From NCBI GenBank assembly GCA_007124345.1, contig SLFH01000385.1, positions 1-26,082 on the forward strand: 26,082 nt of DNA, read 5' to 3'. This document shows, one piece after another, positions 1 to 7,621 of the stretch. Every line of letters begins with the position of its first letter. Within the stretch, counting starts at the first letter, position 1. A model generated the notes under the pieces. That model ran no database searches. It saw only the letters and a program-made list of their open reading frames with translations, and was not told where the DNA came from. Made by a program: the position numbers and the translations under genes. This DNA comes from Phycisphaerales bacterium. Its GTDB lineage: Bacteria; Planctomycetota; Phycisphaerae; Phycisphaerales; UBA1924.

Positions 1-276
1 CCGAACTATTTCTTTGAGTGGGTGATCTGGGTGAGCTACGCGGTGCTCGCGTTTGCGGCGCCGTGGGGCTGGCTGGGTGTGCTGTCGCCTTTGATCATCC
101 TGTTCCTTGTGCTGAAGGTGACGGGGATCCCGCCGACGGAGAAGCGTGCGATCAAGTCGCGCGGCGAGGACTACCGGCGGTATCAGCAGGAGACGAGCGC
201 GTTTTTTCCCTGGTTTCCAAAGAAGCCGGCCAAGCCGCTGAACGCGGACGGCACGCCGGCGACGGAGCGACGATGA
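1..276 (+). CDS. DUF1295 / steroid 5-alpha-reductase-like membrane protein, C-terminal part
   Basis: The gene enters from the left edge, so only about the last 91 residues are visible. It opens with PNYFFEW, matching the (H)PNY-x-x-E-W signature of the DUF1295 / 3-oxo-5-alpha-steroid 4-dehydrogenase C-terminal family. Two hydrophobic segments follow, then EKRAIKSRGEDYRRYQ, the family's conserved cytoplasmic end, and a short polar tail. Family members are polytopic inner-membrane proteins, and bacterial DUF1295 members are thought to reduce lipid or fatty-acyl double bonds. The exact substrate is unknown. The stop overlaps the start of the next gene (ATGA at 273-276), so the two are probably co-translated, which supports a role in modifying membrane lipids together with the Cfa-like methyltransferase. 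Family call is firm; reaction is inferred. Confidence 0.82.
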   Translation, partial: PNYFFEWVIWVSYAVLAFAAPWGWLGVLSPLIILFLVLKVTGIPPTEKRAIKSRGEDYRRYQQETSAFFPWFPKKPAKPLNADGTPATERR

Positions 277-1358
277 GCACAGAGACGACACTGAGCGCAA
301 CGAACCTGCACGCCGAGCCCAAGGCGCCGTGGTATGCGCCGCTGATCGACAAGGGTCGGATCCCCGACGCGCTCTTGCGCCGCGCGATCACGGTGCGCCT
401 GGGCAAGATGCTCAAGCGGATGCGGGACGCGGACATCGAGACGCTGCACGAGCGCCACCGCGTGTTCGTGCGGGGGCTGCTGGAGTCGCCGATCGCGATC
501 CGGACTGACAAGGCGAACGAGCAGCACTACGAGGTGCCGCCGGAGTTTTTCAAGCTCTCGCTCGGCCCGCGGCTGAAGTACTCGTGCGGGTACTGGCCCG
601 ACGGCGTGACGACGCTGGAGAAGGCGGAGGAGGCGGCGCTGGCGCTGGTGTGCGCACGGACGGAGATCAAGGACGGGCAGAAGATCCTCGAGCTGGGGTG
701 CGGGTGGGGTTCGCTGTCGTTGTACATGGCGGAGAAGTTCCCGGGGTGCGAGATCACGGCGGTCTCGAACTCGGGGCCGCAGCGGGTGTTCATCGAGTCT
801 GCCGCGAAAGCGCGGGGATTCGAGAACCTGCGCGTGGTGACCGACGACATGAACGACTTTCGCGACGCCGAGTCGGCGTACGACCGGTGCGTGAGCGTCG
901 AGATGTTCGAGCACATGAAGAACTACGACGCGCTGCTGCAGCGGATCTCGGGGTGGCTGAAACCCGAAGGCAAGCTGTTCGTGCACATCTTCACGCACCG
1001 GGAGCTGTCGTACCACTTCGAGGAAGACAACAACTGGATCGGCAAGTACTTCTTCACCGGCGGCACGATGCCGGGCGACCGGCTTCTGTTTGAATTCCAG
1101 CGTTCGATGCGGATTGCCGAGCACTGGAGGCTCTCGGGCACGCACTACGAGAAGACCGCCAACGCGTGGCTTGAGAACACCGACGCCAACCGCGGACGCA
1201 TTCTGGAGCTGTTTGCGCAGACCTACGGCGAAGGCCAAGCCGAGATGTGGCTCAACCGGTGGCGGACTTTTTATATCGCGTGCGCGCAGTTCTGGGGGTT
1301 CGCGGGGGGCGGGGAGTGGCTGGTGTCGCACTACTTGTTTGAGAACGGGAAGGGCTGA
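273..1358 (+). CDS. Cyclopropane-fatty-acyl-phospholipid synthase-like SAM methyltransferase
   Basis: A 361-residue class I SAM-dependent methyltransferase of the Cfa/coclaurine N-methyltransferase-like group. The SAM-binding loop ELGCGWG is at residues 140-146. Cfa-type landmarks are HYEVP near 85, KYSCGYWPDG at 102-111 (the Cys matching the active-site Cys of Cfa), MFEHMKNY at 211-218 and FVHIFTH at 236-242. The N-terminal region is short compared with E. coli Cfa and resembles the coclaurine-MT-like subgroup. The expected role is methyl or methylene transfer to unsaturated acyl chains of membrane lipids, but substrate specificity cannot be read from sequence. I chose the ATG at 273 because it overlaps the upstream stop as ATGA and the methyltransferase homology begins soon after. 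A longer reading of the same frame, back to 18, merely shadows the DUF1295 gene. Confidence 0.85.
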   Translation: MSTETTLSATNLHAEPKAPWYAPLIDKGRIPDALLRRAITVRLGKMLKRMRDADIETLHERHRVFVRGLLESPIAIRTDKANEQHYEVPPEFFKLSLGPRLKYSCGYWPDGVTTLEKAEEAALALVCARTEIKDGQKILELGCGWGSLSLYMAEKFPGCEITAVSNSGPQRVFIESAAKARGFENLRVVTDDMNDFRDAESAYDRCVSVEMFEHMKNYDALLQRISGWLKPEGKLFVHIFTHRELSYHFEEDNNWIGKYFFTGGTMPGDRLLFEFQRSMRIAEHWRLSGTHYEKTANAWLENTDANRGRILELFAQTYGEGQAEMWLNRWRTFYIACAQFWGFAGGGEWLVSHYLFENGKG

Positions 1359-1383
1359 GCGGGCGCGGGGGGCGATGTGCAAT

Positions 1384-1412
1384 GAAAAGCACCGACCTCC
1401 CGCGGAGGTCGG
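1384..1412 (-). terminator. Rho-independent terminator of the porin gene (repeat hairpin, copy 1)
   Basis: A perfect 9-bp inverted repeat (CCGACCTCC at 1392-1400 and GGAGGTCGG at 1404-1412) has a 3-nt loop. Read on the minus strand it is followed by GTGCTTTTC, a short U-tract, so it should terminate the porin message, which ends at 1446. It lies in the gap between convergent genes and shares its CACCGACCTC core with hairpins at 14703 and 14773. Confidence 0.65.
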
Positions 1413-1445
1413 CGGCACGGGATGTCTCGGCTTCGGCCAGGGCGA

Positions 1446-2606
1446 TCAGTAGACGAACTGGAGGGCGGCGCGGAGGTTGAACTGGTCGGCGCGGTCGCTG
1501 GCGAGCAGGCCTTGGTTGTTGTTCGGCGAAAGGAGACTGCCCTCCTGACGGTCGAGGAACCACTGCGCGTCGACGGTGAACTTTAGGGCGTGGCTCTGGG
1601 GGATGAAGTAGTGGGTGAAGCCGACGGTGAGGGCATTGAAGTCGCGCGAGTTGTCGCGGTCTGAATCGGCGAAGACGCCGTCGTAGCGGCAGAAGACCTC
1701 CCACTGCTCTTCGATGAAGTACGAGGCGATGGCGGTGGCGCCGAAGTCGTTGAAGGACGGGCCGCCGTCGTCGACATGCTGCCACGCGAAGACGCCGGCG
1801 AGGCCCCAGCCGTCGCCCTTGAGCATGAGGTCTGCGGTGGCGGCGCCGAGGTCGCGGTCGTCGGTGCGTCCTGTGTCGCCGCCGGACTGGTAGTGCCCGG
1901 CGACGCCGAGGAGGGCGCCGAACTCGCTGCCGCGCCATGAGCCGTAGCCGCTGTAGCGGCCGAAGCCGCCTTGACCGAACTTCTGCTCGAAGCGTCCGGT
2001 GAATGCCCAGTCGGCGGTGTCGGGGTCGCCGATGTCTTTGTTCTGAGCCCGGCGTCCGTCGGAGAATGCGGCCATGAAGCGCGAGTCGAACTGGGTGTAG
2101 ACGCCCTCGACGAGCTGCGAGCGGTTCTGGCTGAAGACCCGGTTGACGAGCGAACGGTCGACGGCGGTGAGCTCGGCGCTGGAGTTGAGCTGCTCGCGGG
2201 TGAAGGGGAGCTTCTTCTGGCCGACATTGAGGGTGAACTCGTCGGAGAGCTTGAAGGCGCCGTAGGCGTCGAGGATCTCGACCTCGCCGCCGTCGACATC
2301 GGCGTTGAGCTGGAGGCGGAGCTCGATGTTGTCGTCGATCCTGCCGCGGACGCCGATGCGGCTGAGGTGGGAGCGGAAGCCGCCGGTGGCTTTGTTGTCC
2401 AGGTCGCTGTCGCGTCTGTAGTTGTAGTTGTAAGTGAAGCGCGAGCGGAGGGAGACGCGGATGGGGAACTCGTCGGGGTTGTCGAGGCTGATGCGCTCTG
2501 AGGCGTCGGAGAGGAGTTCGGCCCGGTGGGTCTGCTCGGGCGAGGCGTTGGCGAGAGCAGCCAGACCGCAGAGGGCGGTTGCGGCGGTGATGTAACGACG
2601 GGTCAT
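1446..2606 (-). CDS. OprO/OprP-type outer-membrane porin
   Basis: A 386-residue protein with a typical signal peptide: MTRRY, a hydrophobic core, then a likely cut after ALANA near residue 21. The rest alternates short amphipathic strands with polar loops rich in D, N, G and R, and ends in Gln-Phe-Val-Tyr, a C-terminal aromatic of the kind recognised by the BAM machinery. Around 75-110, SRIGVRGRIDDNIELRLQ and the following GQKKLPFTREQL match the phosphate-selective porin O/P family, whose strand 1-4 region carries just such R-x-G-x-x-G and GQ-x-K-x-P-F elements. Despite the family name, specificity for phosphate cannot be assumed. The ATG at 2606 is preceded by AAGGAG with an 8-nt spacer, which fixes the start. 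It follows recQ on the same strand after 127 bp, a TTGACG box at 2701-2706 hints at its own promoter, and a U-tailed hairpin follows the stop. Confidence 0.82.
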   Translation of the reverse strand: MTRRYITAATALCGLAALANASPEQTHRAELLSDASERISLDNPDEFPIRVSLRSRFTYNYNYRRDSDLDNKATGGFRSHLSRIGVRGRIDDNIELRLQLNADVDGGEVEILDAYGAFKLSDEFTLNVGQKKLPFTREQLNSSAELTAVDRSLVNRVFSQNRSQLVEGVYTQFDSRFMAAFSDGRRAQNKDIGDPDTADWAFTGRFEQKFGQGGFGRYSGYGSWRGSEFGALLGVAGHYQSGGDTGRTDDRDLGAATADLMLKGDGWGLAGVFAWQHVDDGGPSFNDFGATAIASYFIEEQWEVFCRYDGVFADSDRDNSRDFNALTVGFTHYFIPQSHALKFTVDAQWFLDRQEGSLLSPNNNQGLLASDRADQFNLRAALQFVY

Positions 2607-2733
2607 GTCGCTGGCTCCTTGTGCCTTTGTGCGATTCCGGTCTTCCGAATCCGCAAGGCCGGAAGTTGGCGCGGCTTGAACACCGGGTCGAGCCGGGCTC
2701 CGTCAAGGTATCGCAAAGAAGACATCCGCGCCT

Positions 2734-4278
2734 CTATTGGGGGATGGGTGTCGGATCGAGCTTGAAGTAGTCGTGTATGTACGACTTGATGTCCCCTGCC
2801 CGAGCGAGGTGGACGACATCGAGCAGGCGGAGCAGGTCCTGCTTCTTCTTTTCTTCGATAGCCTCTGGGTCCAGGTCGTCGTCGGTGAGGGGGCGGACGG
2901 GGCGGTAGCGGCCGGGGGCCGAGGTGGGCTCGATGACGCCGAGCTTTTCGAGGGTGATGAGGGCGTACTCGAAGCGCCCGTCGCCGCGGCCTTTGCCGAT
3001 GACATCGAGGTAGAGCTCGTCGTGGTCGAAGTCGGCGTGGCCGGCGTCGCCGTAGCGCCGGTCGATGGCGTGGCCGATCTCGGCGAGGAGGTGTGCGGGC
3101 GGGTTCATCCACTCGATGAACTGACGCTGGACGGCGATGTCGTCCTGGGCGAAGAGGAGTTGGCAGGTGCTGGGCTCGCCGTCGCGTCCGGCCCGGCCGG
3201 TTTCCTGGGCGTAGGCCTCGACGCTGGAGGGGATCTGGGCGTGGACGATGAAGCGGATGTCGGGCTTGTCGACGCCCATGCCGAAGGCGTTGGTGGCCAG
3301 GAGGAGGAGGCCGTCGTCGGGCTTGGCGTTGATGAACCTTCTATACACGCGCTTTTTGTCCTTTGGGTCGAGCTTGCCGTGGTAGGTCTGGATGCGTCGG
3401 TCGATGCCGGCCTTTTCGAGGGCGGCGGTGATCTCGCGCCGGGCGTGTTCGAGGTGCTTGATGAGGGCGTAGTAGACGATGCCGGTGCCGCGGGTCTCGC
3501 GGCAGCGCTCGACGATGTGCTCGGCGCGGTCTTTGTCTGACCAGACTTCGTCGGAGCGGTAGGAGAGGTTGGGGCGTTCGATCGGCGCGGCGAAGAGCGG
3601 CATCTCTTCTTCCGTCACGCCGATGACGGCCCGGATGTCCTCTCTGACTCTGGGGGTGGCGGTGGCGGTGAGGGCGATCGTGAGCGGGTTGCCCAGGAGA
3701 CGGCGGAACTCGCCGATGCGTTGGTAGGCGGGGCGGAGGTCGTGGCCCCACTTGCTGATGCAGTGGGCCTCGTCGACGGCGAGGAGTTTGACGCCGCCGG
3801 GGACTTTCAAGAGCGCATCGACAAAGGCGGGTTTGTCCATACGTTCGGGGGTGGCGTAGATGAGCTCGTAGTCGCCGCGAGCGAGGCCGGCCATGCGCTC
3901 TTCGCGTTGATTGCGGTCGAGCGTGGAATTGATGTATGCGGCGTCGATCCCTTTTTTGCGGAGGGCGGCGACCTGGTCTTCCATGAGGGCGATGAGGGGG
4001 CTGAAGACGAGGGCGACGCCCCTTGCCTCGCTGTCGGCCCCGCCTTTTCCGGGGAGGGCAAGAGCGGGGAGTTGGAAGCAGAGGCTTTTGCCGGCGCCGG
4101 TCGGCATGACGACGAGGGCGTCGCGGCCTGCCGTGACGCGATCGACGATGAGGCGCTGGAGCGGGTAGAGGGCGTCGTGGCCGAAGCGGTGTTTGAGGAT
4201 GTCTTCGATGGGCCTGTTCAAGGGGGATGAGGGTAGGAGCGAGGGTGCGCGGGGCGGCGGAGACGGAGCAATCCGCAC
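2734..4278 (-). CDS. RecQ-family ATP-dependent DNA helicase without zinc-binding cysteines
   Basis: A 514-residue superfamily 2 helicase with all RecQ motifs: MPTGAGKS (Walker A) at 58-65, FSPLIALMEDQV at 92-103, DEAH at 169-172 followed by the RecQ aromatic-loop signature CISKWGHDLRP, TATAT at 204-208, FGMGVDKPDIRF at 332-343 and QETGRAGRDG at 358-367. The RQC region after residue 370 is present, with a winged-helix-like stretch near 415-455 and a final IKSYIHDYF, but the four Zn-coordinating Cys of canonical RecQ are absent: the only Cys in the protein are at 67, 173, 259 and 372. There is no HRDC domain. RecQ helicases unwind DNA 3'-5' in recombination and repair. The start is a GTG without a clear Shine-Dalgarno, and the first ~20 residues are proline/serine-rich, so the true start may be slightly internal. 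Divergent from mrpA. Confidence 0.88.
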   Translation of the reverse strand: MRIAPSPPPRAPSLLPSSPLNRPIEDILKHRFGHDALYPLQRLIVDRVTAGRDALVVMPTGAGKSLCFQLPALALPGKGGADSEARGVALVFSPLIALMEDQVAALRKKGIDAAYINSTLDRNQREERMAGLARGDYELIYATPERMDKPAFVDALLKVPGGVKLLAVDEAHCISKWGHDLRPAYQRIGEFRRLLGNPLTIALTATATPRVREDIRAVIGVTEEEMPLFAAPIERPNLSYRSDEVWSDKDRAEHIVERCRETRGTGIVYYALIKHLEHARREITAALEKAGIDRRIQTYHGKLDPKDKKRVYRRFINAKPDDGLLLLATNAFGMGVDKPDIRFIVHAQIPSSVEAYAQETGRAGRDGEPSTCQLLFAQDDIAVQRQFIEWMNPPAHLLAEIGHAIDRRYGDAGHADFDHDELYLDVIGKGRGDGRFEYALITLEKLGVIEPTSAPGRYRPVRPLTDDDLDPEAIEEKKKQDLLRLLDVVHLARAGDIKSYIHDYFKLDPTPIPQ

Positions 4279-4428
4279 ATCCCGGGTGGTCGAAGAGCCG
4301 ATGATGCGGCTCCGGACTCGCTGGGAAGGTCCGGTACGATTTCGGCACTTGCCGCGTGGACCGGGTGCGGGAGGGCGTTACAACTACATCCGCCTCCGGC
4401 CTTTGACGGACAAGGGAGCCCGACCTCG
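4279..4428. promoter_or_regulatory. Divergent promoter region between recQ and mrpA
   Basis: This 150-bp gap separates the divergent recQ and mrp transcription units and must hold both promoters. Toward mrpA I see GGTACGAT (TACGAT at 4335-4340) as a possible -10, with no recognisable -35. AAGGGAG at 4412-4418 is the mrpA ribosome-binding site, 10 nt before the ATG at 4429. No recognised riboswitch motif was found. The placement is certain; the promoter element is weakly supported. Confidence 0.4.
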
Positions 4429-6840
4429 ATGATGCTGTCGCTCGCCATCCTCGCGCTCTTGAGTGTTGCGGCCCCGTGGGTGTGCCGTTATGCCGGGCCG
4501 GCGCGTGGTGTGGTGCTGGCGGCGTTCCCGCTGGGGATCGGGGCGTGGTTTGCGAGCAAGATCCCGTCGGTGGCGGACGGGGGGGGGATCGTCGAGACGT
4601 TCGCGTGGCTTCCTGAGCTCGGGCTGGAGTTGACTTTCCGGCTTGACGGGCTGGGCCTGCTGTTTGCGCTCTTGGTGACGCTGATCGGCGCGGGGGTGCT
4701 GCTGTACGCGGGTACGTACATGCAGGGGCACCACCAGATCGGGCGGTTTTTCGCCTACCTGATCGGGTTCATGACCTCGATGCTGGGTCTGGTGCTGGCG
4801 GACAACCTGATCCTGTTGTTTATATTCTGGGAGCTGACGAGCATCACCAGCTACCTGCTGATCGGCTTCAACCACGACAAGAAGGAGTCGCGGTCCGGGG
4901 CGCTGCAGGCGCTGATGGTCACGGGGCTGGGCGGGCTGGCGATGCTGGCCGGGCTGGTGGTGCTGGCGTTCGCGGCGGGCGACCTCGCGGGCGTCGCCGG
5001 CGGCGTGTGGAACATGAGCGAACTGCCCGAGGGGCTGAGCGGGCACGCGCACTACCCCTGGATCGTGGCGTTGGTGCTGGCGGGGTGTCTGACCAAGAGC
5101 GCGCAGTTCCCGTTCTATTTCTGGCTGCCCTCGGCGATGGCGGCGCCCTCGCTGGTCTCGGCGTACCTGCACTCGTCGACGATGGTGAAGGCGGGCGTGT
5201 ACCTGATCGCCCGCCTGCACCCGAACTTGGCGACGGGGACGGCCGAGGGGCTGTGGGAGGGGCTGCTGATCGGGTTCGGGGCGGCGACGATGTTCGTGGG
5301 GGCGTACCTCGCGACGCGTCAGACGCTGTACAAGCGTCTGCTGGCGTATTCGACAGTGAGTTCGCTGGGCGTGATGGTGATGCTGATCGGGATGGGGCAT
5401 CCTGATGCCGCGGCGGCGTACATCCTGGCGCACGCGATGTTCAAGGGCTGCCTGTTCCTGGTGGCGGGGATCGTGGACCACGAGGCGGGCGAGAAGGATG
5501 TCGCCGAGATCGGCAGGCTGTTCAGGGCGATGCCGGCGACGGGGATGGCGGCGCTCTTGGCTGGGATCTCGATGGCGGGAGTGCCGCTGGCGCCCTTGGC
5601 GGGGTTTGTGGCCAAGGAGAAGATGATCAAGGCGGGGCTGGACGCGGGCCCGCTGACGGCGCTGTTGACGGCGCTGATCATCGCTGCGGGCTCGTTTACG
5701 GTCTTTATCGCGATCATGACGGGGTTCAAGCCGTTCTTCGGGAAGGCGCAGCGCGAGCCGAAGAAGCACGCGCACGAGGCGCCGTGGCCGATGCTGGCGG
5801 CGCCGGTGATCCTGGCGGTGCTGGGGATCGTGTACGCGCTGGTGCCGGCGCTGTTTGCGACTCCGGTGGTGACGGCGGCGGGCGAGGCGATCAAGGGCGG
5901 CCCGTTCGAGGCGGCGCTGCGTCTGGACGCGTTTTACTACTACGAGATCAGCCTGGCCCTGGGGCTGAGCTTGCTGGCGACGCTGATCGGCGTGGGGATC
6001 TACTTCGGGCGCGGGCTCTGGGTGAAGGCGACCTCGCCCTTCGCGAAGCTCGACGGCGTGGTCGGCCCGGCGAGGATGTACGACTACGCGATGCTGGGGC
6101 TGACGAAGGGGTCGTGGGCGCAGACGCGTGTGCTGCAGAACGGGTCGCTGCAGGTCTACATCAAGATGACGCTGGTGGCGATCCTCGGGATGTTCGCCTG
6201 GGCGATCTGGCGGACGGGTGCGCTGCCTTCGGTGGGGACGAACTTCGAGCGGACGGGGCTATTGGAGTGGGTGCTGATCATCTCGATCGCGGTCTCGGCG
6301 ATCGTGGCGACGAGGCTGGGGTCTCGTCTGGCGACGGTCGCGGTGCTGGGCGTGATCGGGTACGCGGTTGCCGTGGTGTTTGCGCTCTACGGCGGGCCTG
6401 ACGCTGCGATGACGCAGTTTGCGGTCGAGACGCTGATCGTGGTGATCTTCGTGCTGGTGGTGTACCACCTGCCTCGGTTTGCGGTGTACAGCGGGCTGGC
6501 GGTCCGGATGATGGACCTGCTGCTGGCGGCGACGTTCGGCGGTGTGATGGCGTGCCTGGTGCTCGCCGCGGGCTCGCAGGAGCTGTTCGCCCCGATCTCG
6601 GCGTACTTCAACGAGGCGGCGATGCCCGAGACGCCCGACGGCCAGTCGGCGTACGGGCGGAACCTTGTGAACATCATTCTGGTGGACTTTCGGAGTGTGG
6701 ACACGCTGGGCGAGCTTGTGGTGCTGGGCATCGCGGCGATCGGCGTGTACACGCTGATGAAGCTGCGTGACGACCACGAGGGGACGCCGGTCGCCGAGCG
6801 CGAGGGCGACGAGGACGAGCGCGAAGGGGGGAACGCGTGA
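4429..6840 (+). CDS. mrpA: Mrp Na+/H+ antiporter subunit A
   Basis: An 803-residue polytopic membrane protein, the usual MrpA length. The N-terminal ~500 residues are a NuoL/ND5-like antiporter module with its key charges: Glu135 in FIFWELTSITSYLL, Lys223 in CLTKSAQFPFYFW and Lys254 in STMVKAGVYL. The C-terminal part carries the MrpA-only extension: GGPDAAMTQFAVETLIVV (near 645-660) and NIILVDFRSVDTLGEL (near 740-755), both with the acidic residues implicated in Na+ transfer. An acidic, hydrophilic tail of about 25 residues follows. In Mrp complexes A works with D to exchange external H+ for cytoplasmic Na+. The gene opens the seven-gene mrp operon and overlaps mrpB by GTGA. The start is ATGATG with an AAGGGAG site 10 nt upstream; either ATG would serve. 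Confidence 0.95.
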   Translation: MMLSLAILALLSVAAPWVCRYAGPARGVVLAAFPLGIGAWFASKIPSVADGGGIVETFAWLPELGLELTFRLDGLGLLFALLVTLIGAGVLLYAGTYMQGHHQIGRFFAYLIGFMTSMLGLVLADNLILLFIFWELTSITSYLLIGFNHDKKESRSGALQALMVTGLGGLAMLAGLVVLAFAAGDLAGVAGGVWNMSELPEGLSGHAHYPWIVALVLAGCLTKSAQFPFYFWLPSAMAAPSLVSAYLHSSTMVKAGVYLIARLHPNLATGTAEGLWEGLLIGFGAATMFVGAYLATRQTLYKRLLAYSTVSSLGVMVMLIGMGHPDAAAAYILAHAMFKGCLFLVAGIVDHEAGEKDVAEIGRLFRAMPATGMAALLAGISMAGVPLAPLAGFVAKEKMIKAGLDAGPLTALLTALIIAAGSFTVFIAIMTGFKPFFGKAQREPKKHAHEAPWPMLAAPVILAVLGIVYALVPALFATPVVTAAGEAIKGGPFEAALRLDAFYYYEISLALGLSLLATLIGVGIYFGRGLWVKATSPFAKLDGVVGPARMYDYAMLGLTKGSWAQTRVLQNGSLQVYIKMTLVAILGMFAWAIWRTGALPSVGTNFERTGLLEWVLIISIAVSAIVATRLGSRLATVAVLGVIGYAVAVVFALYGGPDAAMTQFAVETLIVVIFVLVVYHLPRFAVYSGLAVRMMDLLLAATFGGVMACLVLAAGSQELFAPISAYFNEAAMPETPDGQSAYGRNLVNIILVDFRSVDTLGELVVLGIAAIGVYTLMKLRDDHEGTPVAEREGDEDEREGGNA

Positions 6841-7259
6841 ACTCCCTTGTGCTCCAGACCGCCTCACGGTTCCTGCTCCCCCTGCTGCTGCTTCTGAGCG
6901 TGGTGATCCTGCTGCGCGGGCACAACACGCCGGGGGGCGGTTTCGTGGGCGGGCTGCTGGCGGCCTCGGCGTTTGCGCTGCAGGCGATGGCGTTCGATGT
7001 CGAGAGCGCCCGGCGGATGCTGCGGGTGAACCTCCTGGCGATGGTCGGGCTGGGGCTGACCTTGGCGCTGGTGTCGGGTTTCTTCAGCCTGTCTGTGGGG
7101 GGGCCGCTCCTGAAGGGCCTGTGGTTCGAGGTGCCGGTGCTGGGCTTTGATGACCCGATCAAGATCGGCACGCCGGTGCTGTTTGACATCGGGGTGTACC
7201 TGACGGTGCTGGGCGTTGTGCTGACGATGATCTTCACGCTGCAGGAGGTGGTTGAATGA
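6837..7259 (+). CDS. mrpB: Mrp Na+/H+ antiporter subunit B
   Basis: A 140-residue membrane protein with four predicted helices, the usual size for a separate MrpB. GHNTPGGGFVGGL at 28-40 is the MnhB family signature, and the ending DIGVYLTVLGVVLTMIFTLQE is equally typical. MrpB packs against the C-terminal part of MrpA and helps form the Na+ pathway of the assembled complex. The GTG start overlaps the mrpA TGA (6837-6840), and the stop overlaps mrpC, so translation is probably coupled on both sides. Confidence 0.93.
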   Translation: MNSLVLQTASRFLLPLLLLLSVVILLRGHNTPGGGFVGGLLAASAFALQAMAFDVESARRMLRVNLLAMVGLGLTLALVSGFFSLSVGGPLLKGLWFEVPVLGFDDPIKIGTPVLFDIGVYLTVLGVVLTMIFTLQEVVE

Positions 7260-7621
7260 GCCTGCTGCTCGCGGCGATCATCGGGATGCTGTTCGCGTCG
7301 GCGCTGTACATGATGATGCGCCGGAGCTTTGTGAAGCTGACGATCGGGCTGATCCTGATCGGTCACTCGGCGAACCTGCTGATCTTTACCTGCGCCGCGA
7401 CTCGGCGCGACGGGAGCATGGAGCGGCTGCCTCCGGGGCTGATCGAGGAGGGCCAGACGCGGATCGAGGGCGAGTTCGCCGACCCGCTGCCGTTCGCGTT
7501 GATCCTGACGGCGATCGTGATCGCGTTTGCGATCACGGCGTTCACGCTCGTGCTCGTCAAGCGGGCGTACCAGGAGGTCGGCACGGACGACCTCGACAAC
7601 ATGCGGACCACCGACCGATGA
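7256..7621 (+). CDS. mrpC: Mrp Na+/H+ antiporter subunit C
   Basis: A 121-residue NuoK-like protein with three helices. GLILIGHSANLLIF (about 31-44) and DPLPFALILTAIVIAFAITAF (about 77-97) are the MrpC signatures. As the NuoK homologue it sits between the A and D antiporter modules in the complex. The loop between helices 2 and 3 is charged and unremarkable. Both ends are 4-bp ATGA overlaps with mrpB and mrpD. Confidence 0.93.
   Translation: MSLLLAAIIGMLFASALYMMMRRSFVKLTIGLILIGHSANLLIFTCAATRRDGSMERLPPGLIEEGQTRIEGEFADPLPFALILTAIVIAFAITAFTLVLVKRAYQEVGTDDLDNMRTTDR

Noticed and set aside
2642..2665. Imperfect hairpin CTTCCG...CGGAAG between recQ and the porin as a recQ terminator.
   Set aside because: The stem is only 6 bp with a 12-nt loop and there is no U-tract.
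1252..2706. Long Arg/Pro-rich minus-strand frame over the porin gene, and many similar frames opposite mrp, purK and recQ.
   Set aside because: Such frames are typical antisense or shifted readings of GC-rich genes; the real frames show clear families.
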